Assembly (NCBI GenBank): GCA_914767715.1
Contig: OU612068.1
Coordinates: forward strand, 8,430,001 to 8,494,000
Reading direction: 5' to 3'
Length of the DNA: 64,000 nt
Source of the DNA: Membranipora membranacea
Taxonomy: Eukaryota; Bryozoa; Gymnolaemata; Cheilostomatida; Membraniporidae
Positions 34,200-45,179 of this stretch are shown one piece after another. The position numbers and the translations under genes are program-made. Numbering within the stretch: the first letter of the stretch is position 1; each line of letters opens with the position of its first letter. The notes beneath the pieces were generated by a model. The model ran no database searches. It was given only the letters and a program-made list of their open reading frames with translations, and had not been told where the DNA came from.

Positions 34200-35019
34200 T
34201 TACGGTTCAGCTTCAATTCTAGTCATGTTTTTGGCTAAATAGGGAATGTCAGCCAGCCTCTGGAGTATCAGCTTGAATATGAATTTTAGTCGTAACATAA
34301 GAATCTCAAAACTCGACTCTGTGGATTCCTGAGGAAACTCTAGAATTGGTATTTTCAGATTGAACTCGCATGTTTAGATATTGTAGAAGAGTCGGAAAAA
34401 ACTGATGATCATGCATGAAGTAAGCTTTTTTTAGAAATGTGTAAAGTCAAGGTTTTACAACTTTATCTGACGGAGCTGACACATAATTTCAGGTAGAAAA
34501 TAATATTTCACCGTTATTTTGTTGTAACTCTCCAAAAACCATGGGAGCACCCCCTGTGTCCCAGCATGTTTGCACTTCCACTCAGGTGAGCACGATGAGT
34601 GGTCTCCACCAAAATAATTTATGGTGTTGAGGATAGCCACTCGGTCTGGTCCTCAGGCAGATGCATGTTTAGTACATGTTTCACGCTATAAGTTACTTTC
34701 GTAACATCCTCTCTTGTAAGTAGTCTGTCTGTTTCCTTTGAGGTGTTTTCGTACATTCTTCGATGCATGGTTGCTGCAAGGTATATTTCGTAAAATATGA
34801 GAACAATGCTAAGGTCAATAACAAAGTAAAAGTAAAGACTAAAGAAAGGGGTAAAGTGAATATGTATGTATGTATTATATATACATAGGTTTGAACCATA
34901 TCAACAGAAATTCAATCTCAACTAATCAAACACTATGGAAAATGGGTAAATGGTTATATTCAGTATTTAACACCTTTTTTCACAACATATATCATGTTAG
35001 TCATAGAAATACAATCAAT

Positions 35020-35077
35020 CAATCAAGCAAGCAATCAAGCAAACAATCAAGCAAGCAATCGGGGGGGGGGGGGGGGC
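35020..35077. repeat. AATC/AAGC microsatellite with poly-G
   Basis: AATCAATCAAGCAAGC-type run followed by about 16 G residues. Confidence 0.95.
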
Positions 35078-35090
35078 TTGGCCGGAGCAT

Positions 35091-35312
35091 TTAAGATGAA
35101 TAGATTTGATTCTGTAAGGCTTTGAAGAAATAATTTGAGCTCACATTGCAAATGGTGGTGTTTGCTACCTTGGATTCACCATTGCCAACATATTCCAGAT
35201 AGTAAAATTCATGTGCTGTCATCGCCTTCTCAAAACCTATCACCGATCCCTTAGACTCCATGCTCATGTTGTTTATGAGACTCTTAACTTGAAGAGATGG
35301 AGCCTGACAATT
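35091..35312 (-). CDS. Possible terminal exon beside CACTA insertion
   Basis: After acceptor aattgtcag the frame reads APSLQVKSLINNMSMESKGS, TAHEFYYLEYVGNGESK and ends IYSS with a stop. An internal gtagca could be a donor. The CACTA-type element starts about 14 bases upstream, in what would be the intron. Unknown family. Confidence 0.35.
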   Translation of the reverse strand, partial: NCQAPSLQVKSLINNMSMESKGSVIGFEKAMTAHEFYYLEYVGNGESKVANTTICNVSSNYFFKALQNQIYSS

Positions 35313-35341
35313 AGGATATTCATCCACTACGTTCCTCTGAC

Positions 35342-36956
35342 TAGTGATGGGTCGAATCAGCTTTTAGCAAGTTTGAATCGAATTGAATCATTCATTGAAA
35401 TTTCAAATCGAAGCGAATCGGATCGCGCGCGTAAATTTTCAAAACAAGATTTTGAGCTGAAAAAGAAAAGGCAACTCCAAATAATTATTTGTAACTGCAA
35501 ATAATGTTTTATTGTTGGTAGAAACAGAACTTCCGCTGAGGTCAAAAGGAAAAGAGAGCAAACCCGTGGTAACAGCAAGACTTTGCAAGAGCTTCAGAAA
35601 ATATAAATGAAAGGAAACTTGTCCATATTCTTATCAAGTAATAATAAATAATAATGTTCTTTCCAGTTCCACAGTTATATAGTCATAGGGTCACCATCAG
35701 ATATGGCTGCGTCAGCATCATCACCAGCTAAAAAACAAAAATCAGGAAATCTGTTAACTTCATTGAAGTGAAGGGCCTGATTGATGACTGAAATTGACTG
35801 CATTGGCACAGCATGATATGCCTACCAAACTCAATTTTATTTTATGACATTCAACAAACTCAACACGGCATTGCTATGTTCATCCAAATAGACCTATGGA
35901 AGGCGGACAGTAACCTGATTTAGGTGATAATCGAAAGACTCAATATCAATAATAATAATAATGCTGTATTATAGGTCCACCACTCTGATCCCCAGCAGCA
36001 TCAAACTCAGCGCCAGGAAGGATATCCCAGCTTTGCAATGTCTCAAATAAGTGAGCGCGCAAGTTGTGCCCCATGTGCTTTGAACTCAGCGAGGCTAGGC
36101 TGATAACGTAACTCACCAGCTTAAAGTTCTCAATGATATGGAGGGTGTATGCTATATACCATCTGTTGTGATGCTATACAAGGCATTTGTACCATATTTC
36201 TGTTTGTACGCTGCGATATTGTCCTTCACCTTGGCTGTAGCAGATGCATACAATGTAGGGATTATGCAAATTTTTTCGAGTGGGTATGACAAATCGGGGT
36301 TCAGCCTCGCTCATCAGGGATCTGAATCCGCTGTCCTCAACCATAGCGAGGGGCTGCAGCTCAAGGCATATCATCTTTACAATGCTGTTTGTTAGGCGTT
36401 AGGCTTTGGGAGATTCACTACTCATCATGGCTTTAGTTGCCATAAATTCACTGAGCTTAGGCTGCTTGCTTGCACCATCAGACGAGCTGGAACTGGCTTT
36501 ATGAGTTGTTGATATGATTGTAATGTCATGAATCCTTTTCAGGTGAAGCTTCATTGATGTAGTTGATCCCTGTAAGTATAACTCAATTCAGAGTGGCAAG
36601 TGCCACACTTTACTTTGCCTAAATTCTGTTTCTTTGAAGCATCTTCAGTTACATTTACCACAGAGAAATAATCCCATACTCCACTTTTTTTCCTCTTTTG
36701 AGGTTGAGGCTTACTCATCTTGACTGGTGTGGTAGCTGTGGTAGTGTTTGTAGCTGTATACTTGAAAACCCATAGTGATCAATAGACATGTAGTATCGGC
36801 CCAAAAAATAAATTTATTGTCAAGAGCACATAACTCCCAATAACAATGCGATACGATTCGAAATGTAAGTAGATGCTGATTTGGTTCGCGATTTTGAAGA
36901 TTCGATGGTGTCTGATTCGAAAATTCGAATTTCTGATTCGACTCGACCCATCACTA
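35342..36956 (-). mobile_element. Internally deleted hAT transposon nested in CACTA end
   Basis: Terminal inverted repeats TAGTGATGGGTCGAATCAG and CTGATTCGACTCGACCCATC-ACTA, with a perfect 8-bp target duplication CCTCTGAC (35,334-35,341 and 36,957-36,964). 1,615 bp. It interrupts the left inverted repeat of the CACTA-type element, so it is younger. Confidence 0.92.
35990..36718 (-). pseudogene. hAT transposase N-terminal remnant with BED finger
   Basis: Starts MSKPQPQKRKKSGVWDYF. A BED-type zinc finger follows: aromatic W and F, then KCGTCHSELS, and after a one-base frameshift STTSMKLHLKRIH. Later segments (MICLELQPLAMVEDSGF, DNIAAYKQKYGT, FKLVSYVIS) match the region before the catalytic core of hAT transposases. 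A TAA after SESPKA and further frame changes break it. The RNase-H-like core and dimerisation domain are missing. A last-exon-like tail at about 35,680-35,730 (GDDADAAISDGDPMTI, stop) follows a tttttag acceptor. Confidence 0.8.
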
Positions 36957-37571
36957 CCTCTGACATAGGAAAATCATAGGAAAGATCATAGGAAAAACAG
37001 GCTTTCCTATGGTGGATTCCTTAGGTTTAGCACAGGAATATCCTTTTATTCCTATGTAGAATGAAGGTCACTATTCTATATATGGTAATTTTACTATGAT
37101 TTTACTGTGCTTGTATGATTTCGAGTACACCATAGTAAAAATCCTAAGGCAATAGAAAAACTTCCTGCTTTGAATCATCTATTCCATAATAGTTATTTTT
37201 AAAGCATTTTTTCCACATAGGAATATTTGCCACTAAGGATTTTACTACCATAGTCTACAGCTGTGTAACACACCATTGGTTTTTTACTACCATGTAAAAT
37301 CACAGGAATTTCCTCACCTTATTTTGCTAGGTAGGAAAATGACAATGATGTTCCTATAATTTTCATACTATGTAAGCTTGTTTCCTTGAATAGGAAAAAT
37401 TACTGTGGTTTCCATTTCCAAATCATTGCAATTGTCTAAGCATTCTTTGTCGCATTGGTTGTCCTACCCTAATTGTTTAAGTCAGTGATATATTGGTGAT
37501 GGTAAATTGTATATTTGTTTACACACATACAAATTATTAACATTTACAAATACAATACAAAAGAGTCCAAT

Positions 37572-37844
37572 TTACTGGAGGTTAAATCTTAAATATTCTA
37601 CTGGTGTCCAGTGCCGATACCTCGACGGAGGGAATATTATCTCGAGCTTTCTCTCATCCGGAGAGTCGTAGCGTGGTGGCCCACCGGGCTTGACAAGTAC
37701 TATTGTTGCACGGTATGACTTATAACGGTCTCTTCCTGACTTTAAACACAGACCGCTGACCTCGGCCTCTTCAGCAACAGTTTTATTAATGAGTCTTTTC
37801 AGCGGTATCAAGTCTTTCCTGTTGACAAGGAGGAGATTGCCATT
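37572..37844 (-). CDS. CACTA cargo gene B, last exon
   Basis: After acceptor attttcttttag, phase 0. Reads NGNLLLVNRKDLIPLKRLIN, then RDRYKSYRATIVLVKPGG and ends RHWTPVEYLRFNLQ with a stop. Open throughout. It joins in frame to the exon at 38,102-38,160. No known domain recognised; basic and proline-containing C-terminus. Confidence 0.5.
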   Translation of the reverse strand, partial: NGNLLLVNRKDLIPLKRLINKTVAEEAEVSGLCLKSGRDRYKSYRATIVLVKPGGPPRYDSPDERKLEIIFPPSRYRHWTPVEYLRFNLQ

Positions 37845-38101
37845 CTAAAAGAAAATGTGGGGAAATGTTAATCAATATAATAAGTGACTCCGATACAGTT
37901 TCAATGTTTATAAACGGATTTAAAGATAAAAAACCATAAAATACAACTTCTTGCACACAAACGTGAACGCATTCTGTTACCCAGGTAGAGGTAAAGCAAG
38001 CCAACTCGCATTTGTTCACTAGAAACGAATGTGTATATGGATCATGAAGATGCGAAAACAGATCAATTGTTCCCAAGAACTTGAATTAATAAAAAACTTA
38101 C

Positions 38102-38160
38102 ACGTGATGATTTTTCCTCGGGAGATGACAGATGATCCATCACTATTACGACTTCGCTAC
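38102..38160 (-). CDS. CACTA cargo gene B, internal exon
   Basis: Acceptor tctttctaag, 59 bases, donor gtaagt. Reads SEVVIVMDHLSSPEEKSSR and splices in phase 0 to 37,844. Matching phase on both sides supports it. Confidence 0.45.
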
Positions 38161-38287
38161 CTTAGAAAGACAAGAGACAAGACGCGTGTATAACATCATC
38201 GGCTTGGATATTTGGATTTAAAAAGTACCTTATGAATCTGCAATTCAATGGATAGAAAACCCAAACCCAAAATCCTTCAAACACACA

Positions 38288-38436
38288 CCTCAAAGTATCC
38301 TCTTTATTCTCACATCCTAGGATAACTACCCGCTGTTTGCCAAAAGGGATGTCATATATAATTTGGAATATCAACCATTTTAGTTTGATACAATTTCAGA
38401 TGCGCCTCCAATGACCTGAATATGTCGTCATAAAAC
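38288..38436 (-). CDS. CACTA cargo gene B, upstream exon (frameshifted?)
   Basis: Acceptor gttgttacag. Reads FYDDIFRSLEAHLKLYQTKM and VDIPNYI, then, one base out of frame, YDIPFGKQRVVILGCENKED. A gtgtgt donor follows. Either one base is missing here or the exon is decayed. A short upstream exon MEATVCMRKDIGAG with a gtaagt donor lies at about 38,475-38,516 but its phase does not fit well. Confidence 0.35.
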
Positions 38437-38709
38437 CTGTAACAACAATTTAAAAACTACTCTATCCAACTTACGGCCAGCTCCAATATCTTTCCTCATG
38501 CAGACCGTAGCTTCCATTTTCCCTTTCCCTTCCCCATAAAATAGTCCATACTGTAAATCCAGAAAACTAATACGTTCAAAAAATGTGAGATGAATAACCT
38601 AATTAAAAATCAAACCTTATAGTTAAATTTGTATGGTCTGAGAAAATTTGAATGGTTTTCTATAATTCCCCTTAGTCTCTGATGATGATGTATTAGGATA
38701 TACACTTAC

Positions 38710-38990
38710 AAGATATGCGGCTTCTGGCTCTGAATCTGATGATGAACTGCTATTAGTACTACCATGACCCTGCTCCGCTCTAGTACTGCCATAACCCTGC
38801 TCCGCTCTCTTACTACCATGACCCTGCTCCTTCCTTTGTCCAGTTATCCGTGGTGGGTCACTCAGTGTGACGCTCGCACCATCATCATCTTTCACCTTAC
38901 GCTTCTTCCTAGCAGCAGGAACAGCTTGTCGGCTGTCGTCATTCCTTGGTTTGCCACTCGGTGTGCCGCTCGCACCATCATCATCTATCA
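38710..38990 (-). CDS. CACTA cargo gene A, repeat exon 2
   Basis: Acceptor gagcacag, enters in phase 1. Contains two copies of the 31-residue repeat (IDDDGASGTPSGKPRNDDSR and a diverged one), then EQGHGS/EQGYGS repeats and an acidic Ser run (SSSSSDSEPEAAYL) before a gtaagt donor. Disordered and acidic; no enzyme domain. Confidence 0.45.
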
Positions 38991-38991
38991 C

Positions 38992-39102
38992 TGTGCTCGG
39001 ATAGGACAATGATATCTGACCCTAAACTTGTGGCATAAGATTTACAGGCTTCCATGTACGTGTCGTCGATAGATTGTAGGTATGCGGCTAGGTCTAAACC
39101 TC
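38992..39102 (-). CDS. CACTA cargo gene A, possible alternative exon
   Basis: Acceptor ccctactgtag. Open frame GLDLAAYLQSIDDTYMEACK and SDIIVLSEHS. Enters in phase 1, so it could splice to the donor at 40,433; its own end abuts the acceptor of the exon at 38,990. Use of one or other may be alternative splicing. Confidence 0.35.
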
Positions 39103-39148
39103 CTACAGTAGGGTGAGGTGAATTTTTTTCATCACTTTCTACGAGCTA

Positions 39149-39437
39149 TCAGTAATGATAGTGTAGATTGAGAATTTCTGCATAGGTTTCATTCAGAGTA
39201 TTATACAGAGTGGCTTGCTGTTTACTACTTGCGGTTTTGATGAGTTTTGCCGATGATGTGAGTCGTGCCTTTTGTCTCGAGCGCTTGTCTTTTATCTCAG
39301 CGATAGCTTGCTCCATTGTAATACTGGTGGCTTGCTCCCGTAATTGGTACTGCGCTCGGATAGTACAATGACGATTATTGGCAACAATAGATCGTCGTAA
39401 GAGATGGTGTTCTTGTATTAAATGAAATATTGTACCC
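39149..39437 (-). CDS. Possible terminal exon within CACTA
   Basis: After acceptor ttgtcaacag: GTIFHLIQEHHLLRRSIVAN, then QLREQATSITMEQAIAEIKD and a basic, Ser/Ala/Lys-rich end LNLHYHY with stop. Upstream ORF (39,690-40,027) ends VQTHPIARLTLIPPVI at a gtaagt donor and joins in phase 0. Helical, basic; unknown. Confidence 0.4.
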
Positions 39438-39689
39438 TGTTGACAAAACAAAAGTGCATGGTTAAAACACAGTATGGATTTGATTTCAATGGTGAAATAA
39501 AAATCTCTTGCCATATTAAAAAACAGGATAACTATTTAAAATATTATCCCGGGAATTAGGAAGATAAACTTTATCAAGTTAAACATGAAACGAAATTATA
39601 ATGTCGAATTGCAATGATCAATGTTTTGCGGATTAATTAATCATCGTCACAAAAAATTATACATTTAGATTTTATAATCACGACTTACA

Positions 39690-40027
39690 ATTACTGGTGG
39701 GATAAGTGTCAAACGAGCAATGGGGTGAGTTTGTACTCTAAAGGCACTCTTAAAATTCCTGATGCAACTGAAAACAAAAATAATAAGCAGTGACAATAAC
39801 TGATTGTGATCGACGAGCAGAGCCTGACTTCGATGCAGCATTATAAGTGATTGAATAATCATATCGATATGATTACCAAGGATATACACTTGGAGATGAA
39901 GTAATCGGATCGAAGTGTAGTGTGGTATTTCTAGATCGATATTACTCAGGCAACATGTTGTAGATAGGCGTACGATGGATAAAACGTCTGTCATTACTGC
40001 TGAATTGCCACAGCGAGTTAAACACAA
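39690..40027 (-). CDS. Possible exon within CACTA
   Basis: One open frame of 121 codons ending at a gtaagt donor. An internal ttgttttcag may be the real acceptor, leaving only CIRNFKSAFRVQTHPIARLT and PPVI. Unknown family. Confidence 0.3.
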
Positions 40028-40432
40028 TATTGTTAATACCTACTTTTGTTCCCAAACTTTAAAACATTTATAGTGCCAAAAACGATAAGAAAAATGAGTA
40101 CAATTAAACTCACCACCATATCGAGAGGTGTCTAGCTTTAGTGTTCAGTGGTCGATGTCCATTATAGACTGTTCAGAGTATTCATTGTGATGGTTGATTG
40201 AATACAATTACCATGTAGAATATGGTTAAATACAGATACACTGAGTCAGGATATTTTAGAGCGACATTAAAATACCGTGCTGGCTGATGTTGACAGTTCG
40301 CCAGTCTTACACAAACTGAATTGACGGATGAGGCTAGCACAAATCTGATTGGCTGATTTGAGAAAAGATAAGACAACTCTTTTAGATTAAAGATTTAGAT
40401 TCAGATTAAACTTCCTAATACAATCACCTTAC

Positions 40433-40847
40433 TCTCCTTCCTAGCAGCAAGAGCAGATTGCCGGCTGCCATCATTCCTTGCTGTGTCACTAGGTGTGGCG
40501 CTCGCACCATCATCGTCTATCACCTTACGCCCCTTCCTAGCAGCAGAAACAGCTTGCCGGCTGCCATCATTCCTTGGTGTGTCACTCGGTGTGCCGCTTG
40601 CACCATCATCGTCTATCACCTTACGCTCATTCGTAGCCGCAGAAACAGCTTGCCGGCTGCCACCATTCCTTGGTGTGTCACTCGGTGTGCCGCTCGCACC
40701 ATCATCATCTATCACCTTAGGCTCCTTCCTAGCAGCAGAAACAGCTTGTCGGCTGCAATCATTCTGTGGTGTGTCACTCGCTGTGTCGCTCGCGCCATCC
40801 TCATCGTCATCAGCTGCTTCTGTTGACACACTCTCTAGATCTGACAT
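40433..40847 (-). CDS. CACTA cargo gene A, 31-residue repeat exon
   Basis: Begins exactly after acceptor ctcattttcag with ATGTCAGATCTAGAGAGTG. Reads MSDLESVSTEAADDDEDGAS then four units of a 93-bp repeat with consensus IDDDGASGTPSDTPRNDGSR plus QAVSAARKxRK. Each unit alternates an acidic and a basic patch. It ends in a gtaagg donor in phase 1, or can read on to a stop at 40,401. Upstream exons at 41,240 and 42,062 join in phase 0. No catalytic domain; a disordered nucleic-acid- or chromatin-binding protein is possible. Confidence 0.55.
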
Positions 40848-41239
40848 CTGAAAATGAGTAGTAGTCCATGATTAATCTTGGCAATTGTCAACAAAATCAA
40901 GTAAGTCAACGACTAAAAGACGTCACCACAGGAAATCTCCTCTGGTTTAAATAGGCCTAAGGAGACTCAGTGTTTCTAGTATGTTCACCATGAGAGCCAT
41001 CCCTCAATCATGATGATAATACAGAACTACTAAATATGTCATATATATTGGTGCTTCAAAACAAAACAAAAATAAAAAAGGCTTAGATACATAATGTAAA
41101 ATGTGACAATCTTTATAAAGTAATAGCTAAATGAGAGCTCAGATAAGACTCAAATTACAAAGCCTCGACGAGTCTTATAAAAAGGGAGTCATAATTTATA
41201 GTTTACTATCAGCACATGTTCCCCTAGATTTGCTTATAC

Positions 41240-41365
41240 CTCTCCATCAATCGAGCTTGAGCTGCTCTGTATCTTTCTTTTCATATATGACCTATTGTCA
41301 CTGATCTTTTGCCTAATATCTCTGTGAAGGTCCTGTTCCCGGTATGATGGGTCATGTTTGAGTAC
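41240..41365 (-). CDS. CACTA cargo gene A, exon 2
   Basis: Acceptor ttttggtag, 42 codons in phase 0, donor gtataa. Reads VLKHDPSYREQDLHRDIRQK, ISDNRSYMKRKIQ and a Ser run ending IDGE. Basic and helical. It connects exon 42,062 and exon 40,847 without a frame change. Confidence 0.5.
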
Positions 41366-42061
41366 CTACCAAAATCACCAAGAATTTACATTTTCTTGCT
41401 CATCATGGGTGATGATCAGAAACACATTCGGGCAACAACAATGCTCATGCACATCCTAGTACAGTAGCAGTTAAAGAGATAATATGATCCAATAGCTGCG
41501 TGCAGTCCTCAATGTATTTATGCTGAAGTTAGTTTGTCACCACACACTGTTAGGTCATTCCATGTATTCCACACATTACAGATAGGAAAATGTTCACATG
41601 TTATATCGATTACTTACGAAGAGTGAGTAAATGACTGGTGGTTAGCTAGCTGACAGTGGGAAACAATTTCAGACCATATCATTTTGATTATTATTATTTA
41701 TTGAATGAAAGACTATTATTATTATTTATTCTTTGCTGCCCAACAACAGCACATCATAATTAGACAGAAAAGAAAGACTCAAGTCACTCATTATGTTCAT
41801 TATTTATAAAACAAATTAGGATTGTCTATTATCATATTATTATTACTGATGATGATGATAAATAATAATTAAATTTAATAAATAATAATAAAATAAAAAA
41901 CTCTACCTATGCAACAAAGACAGTTGATATCCCACAATTTTAGTCTTATATCCTGGAACCTATAGTGGTATGGATAACAACATGACATATACCCATGAAT
42001 ATAGTGAGATTGTCCCACTCTCTATGAATATTTAGTTATAAGAAATGTGGAGAACTCTTAC

Positions 42062-42103
42062 CATGCTGCTTATGAGACCGTCTGCTTCTGCATGAAAGGA
42101 CAT
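42062..42103 (-). CDS. CACTA cargo gene A, probable first coding exon
   Basis: MSFHAEADGLISSM then a strong gtaaga donor. Chosen as first exon because the ATG is close and the next exon follows in phase 0; an upstream in-frame extension is also open. Confidence 0.4.
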
Positions 42104-42621
42104 GACATCATGGTTGTGGTGGGAAGATTGACCAATGATAAATGAGGTAAGTAGAATTTCTTATCCAATCAGTAAGCTAGAAAATGTTGGCAAATAGAAA
42201 GCCTTGAGACATGAACAATGTAAACAACTCAAACAGGAAATGGCATGGGCAAGAATAGTATGTACTCATAGACCTACTATTATTAGTAGGTCTATGTATG
42301 TACTCTATCTATTTTTGAGGGGCCCTGAAATCATTGACTTGTATTCTATACAAGTCAATGCTGAAATCAGGGAGCTGATATTAATACCATTGACCGCAAG
42401 CCGCATTCCTAAATCTCTCAATTTTTTAAGAATATTTAGGAAATTTGTGGTGTCATAGTAAATGGTAAATCCCCCAGATCTTTCTGATACCCCTAAATAA
42501 ATATCCCAATAGCTTATTTCAGGAAATGTTTACCTAAATGTAGGGGTGTGATATAATGTCCACATAAAACCGTAAGAAATGTACCTGGGCATTGTAAAGA
42601 ATATTGCCAGGTTATTATTTT

Positions 42622-43121
42622 CCAGAGAAAATATTTTTCTGTGCAGGAATTTGACATAATTTCTGCATCAAATCACAAGAAATTTCCCGGGCAGGGGAAA
42701 GTGTAAATCACAGGGAACATTTCCCTTGTGACAAAGTAAACTAGCAAATGCAGGAAAGCGTTTCCTACTCAGATATTTTTTGAAAAACCATAGAAAATGT
42801 TTTCCTATGTGGAAATTTTAAATAATTTCAGCATCAAACCACAAGAAATTTCCCGGACATGGGAAAGTGTAAATCACAGGGAACATTTTCCTTATGACAA
42901 CATAAACTAGCTAATGCAGGAAAGCGTTTCCTACTCAGATATTTTTTGAAAACCATAGAACATGTTTTCCTATGTAGAAATTTTAAATGATTTCAGCATC
43001 AAACCACAGGAAATTTCCCTGCCATGGGAAAGTGTAAATCATAGGGAAAATTTCCCTTGTGACAACGTAAACTGGTCGATGCAGGAAAAAGTTTCCTTCG
43101 CAGAGATTTGTTGGAATACCA
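42622..43121. repeat. Three tandem units of about 166 bp
   Basis: Units start near 42,622, 42,790 and 42,956; each contains CAGCATCAAACCACA-like, GGGAAAGTGTAAATCA and GCAGGAAAGCGTTTCCT-like segments. They form part of the right subterminal region of the CACTA-type element, where transposase-binding repeats are expected. Confidence 0.85.
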
Positions 43122-43516
43122 CAGGAAAAGTTAGATGTAGGATGTTTCCTACTATGTATTCGCTTGCTAAAAGGCGCGAGCTCATTCCTGTGTTAGAAAT
43201 TTATACCATTCCTATGCCACACAATAGGCAAAAGCCATGGTGTAGATAAATTTCCTTCATAGTAATTTTTTTCCAGTCTCCAGTTAGCCGCCTACCACAG
43301 TAAATCTACCTGACCACAGGAAAACCCGATAATAGAAATCCAATTCCTATGCTTTTAACCAATATACTATGGTCTTCCTATGATTTTCCCATGCAGGATA
43401 GATACGTAGTGATCAGCTAGCTTTGTCATTGACTTAAATGATGGTTGATTCTTTGCATGAATATCTAACTTTGACTTTTCAATTTTGAGGCCTGTAAAGG
43501 AGATCTGCTTCTAGAC

Positions 43517-43803
43517 CACTGAATTAGATTCTTCTCTTAGAATGGAAATCGTATCATAGCGTTATACAGTTAGGACACTAAACACAGGGACCCATCTGAC
43601 TGTTATCTGATTGGCTGTCCCTAGTAGCATGAATAATTAGCCTGAGAAATTGTCTTGTTTACAAAATTGCAAACAGTAATTATACCCCTACAATGTCGAT
43701 GATTAGGGCATTTCTAGATTGCTACTAGGGACTGGCTATTTTTGCAAGCCCTTTGTTTTGCAAAAGAAAGCTAATGATGCTATTCCAGATATGGAATTCA
43801 ATG
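43517..43803 (-). mobile_element. 287-bp hAT-type MITE, copy 2
   Basis: Inverted copy of 8,657-8,944. Flanked by a perfect 8-bp duplication TTCTAGAC (43,509-43,516 and 43,804-43,811), proving independent insertion. Confidence 0.88.
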
Positions 43804-44049
43804 TTCTAGACTATTACTGGATCCACTGCTCTCATTTTCTGCTAAGACTGCATTGAGATATGACTGGTCGACGTCAACCCAATTGCATGCCTGCTTTGCT
43901 GAGATATCTTTCAGCGTCTTCATGAGATCAAAATACCATGCTAGAAGCTTAGCTCACAACTGCAGCCAGTTTCTATATATACCATTTGTCCTCCCAGGTG
44001 CCACTGCATAAAATGCATAACCTTCCTCACTCTGTGTTGCATTCGTCTA

Positions 44050-44412
44050 ATGATTTCATTGAATATATTTGGTTTTTGTGAAAAGTCAGAAAGAAATTTC
44101 GTTCCTCCAGCTGCTTATTGCGACGAAACTCCCCTACAAACATCCATATTCTCATCAGTAATCATACATTTATCGAATTCAACCAGTGAAAATATACGCT
44201 TTGCGAAAAAAAAGGAATTGGATTGCTTGTTTTGCTATTTTGCTGGTCCTATTGTCCATGACTTTGTTATTGTTAGAAAATATTTTGCTTCGGTTGCCAA
44301 ACTGCTTAAATCATTGTCCATACAAGTGACATATATACTATTATCTAACTTGTTTATTATTATTATCTCACTATTTGGTGGTGCTGCCTGTACATCAAGA
44401 TTTTTTGCTTGA
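44050..44412 (+). other. Unrecognised ORF
   Basis: 120 codons with a hydrophobic C-terminal run (YILLSNLFIIIISLFGGAA). No splice context or family; may be chance in AT-rich DNA. Confidence 0.15.
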
Positions 44413-44650
44413 TCATCCTGCCAAATATTCTGATGTTGCAGATTTGAAGCATAGCAGATGTTTGATCCAACTGTTCAAAGAGACACAAATTCCAAAAAGG
44501 AAGAACCAAGTCACAAGTACATCAGGTTGTTGACAAGATAAGTAGAAGGTAACTTAAAAATTGTATTATTAGATGGAAACTACAATGTGCATTGTTAATC
44601 ATCCCTGAGGTGGAGCAGCAATGAAACACTGCTCTATTACGCTACAATCC

Positions 44651-45175
44651 GCACTATAGACAGTTTTCTGAGCCCTGATTTAGGCCCCAGTTTGGAGTTG
44701 TCCTCTCTCCAGTTTGGTACTTTTCAACCACGCCGCATAGGAAAAACGTGCAGAAAAGATGGTTATCTTGATAACTGCTTATAATAGGATAAAAATTATT
44801 TTTGATTCAGAATCTGCAGCATTGGAAACTCATATGGACATAGTTTGGGAAATCATTTTAGTATTTGAATAGTAAATTATAGCATTTTTTGCCTGTTTTG
44901 CGGACATTTTGGCAGAGTTTTTCTCGAGTTTCGTCACTAAAATTAAGATTTGATCATCATTCAAGCCTCCAATGATTTGGAAACCCTGTCTCACAGGGTT
45001 TTCAATGGTGCAGACTCTGAATCAAAAATCATTTTTATCCTAATATAAGCGGTTTTCAAGATAACCCTCTTTCAGCAGGTTTTTGCTATGCGGCGTGGGT
45101 TAAAAGTACCAAACTGGAGAGAAGACAACTCCAAATTGGGGCATAAATAAGAGCTCAGAAAACTGTCTATTGTGC
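44651..45175. mobile_element. Foldback (long inverted repeat) element
   Basis: Inverted arms of about 180 bp, outer ends GCACTATAGACAGTTTTCTG and its complement, and shared AGTTTGGTACTTTT and CACGCCGCATAG motifs. Spacer about 150 bp. Non-coding. Target duplication not found. Confidence 0.8.
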
Positions 45176-45179
45176 TAAT

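Larger units (their letters stand above)
35325..43411 (-). mobile_element. CACTA-type (EnSpm-like) DNA transposon with cargo genes
   Basis: Left end CACTACGT, right end ACGTAGTG, with inverted repeats continuing inwards (CATAGGAAAATCATAGGAA left; CATGGGAAAATCATAGGAA on the opposite strand right). Flanked by ATC on both sides, a possible 3-bp duplication. Both subterminal regions (36,965-37,440 and 42,470-43,400) are dense in short TTCCTATG/CATAGGAA motifs. These are hallmarks of CACTA elements. About 6.5 kb without the nested hAT. No transposase recognised; it carries spliced minus-strand genes of unknown function. Confidence 0.65.

Noticed and set aside
35060-35077. Poly-G run as a telomere or regulatory signal
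   Set aside because: A simple homopolymer next to a microsatellite; no telomeric repeat nearby.
38764-39012. Plus-strand ORF of 82 codons
   Set aside because: Shadow of the minus-strand repeat exon.
40458-40851. Two plus-strand ORFs of 122 codons opposite the 93-bp repeat exon
   Set aside because: Shadows of the repeat; the minus strand has matching acceptor, donor and phase.
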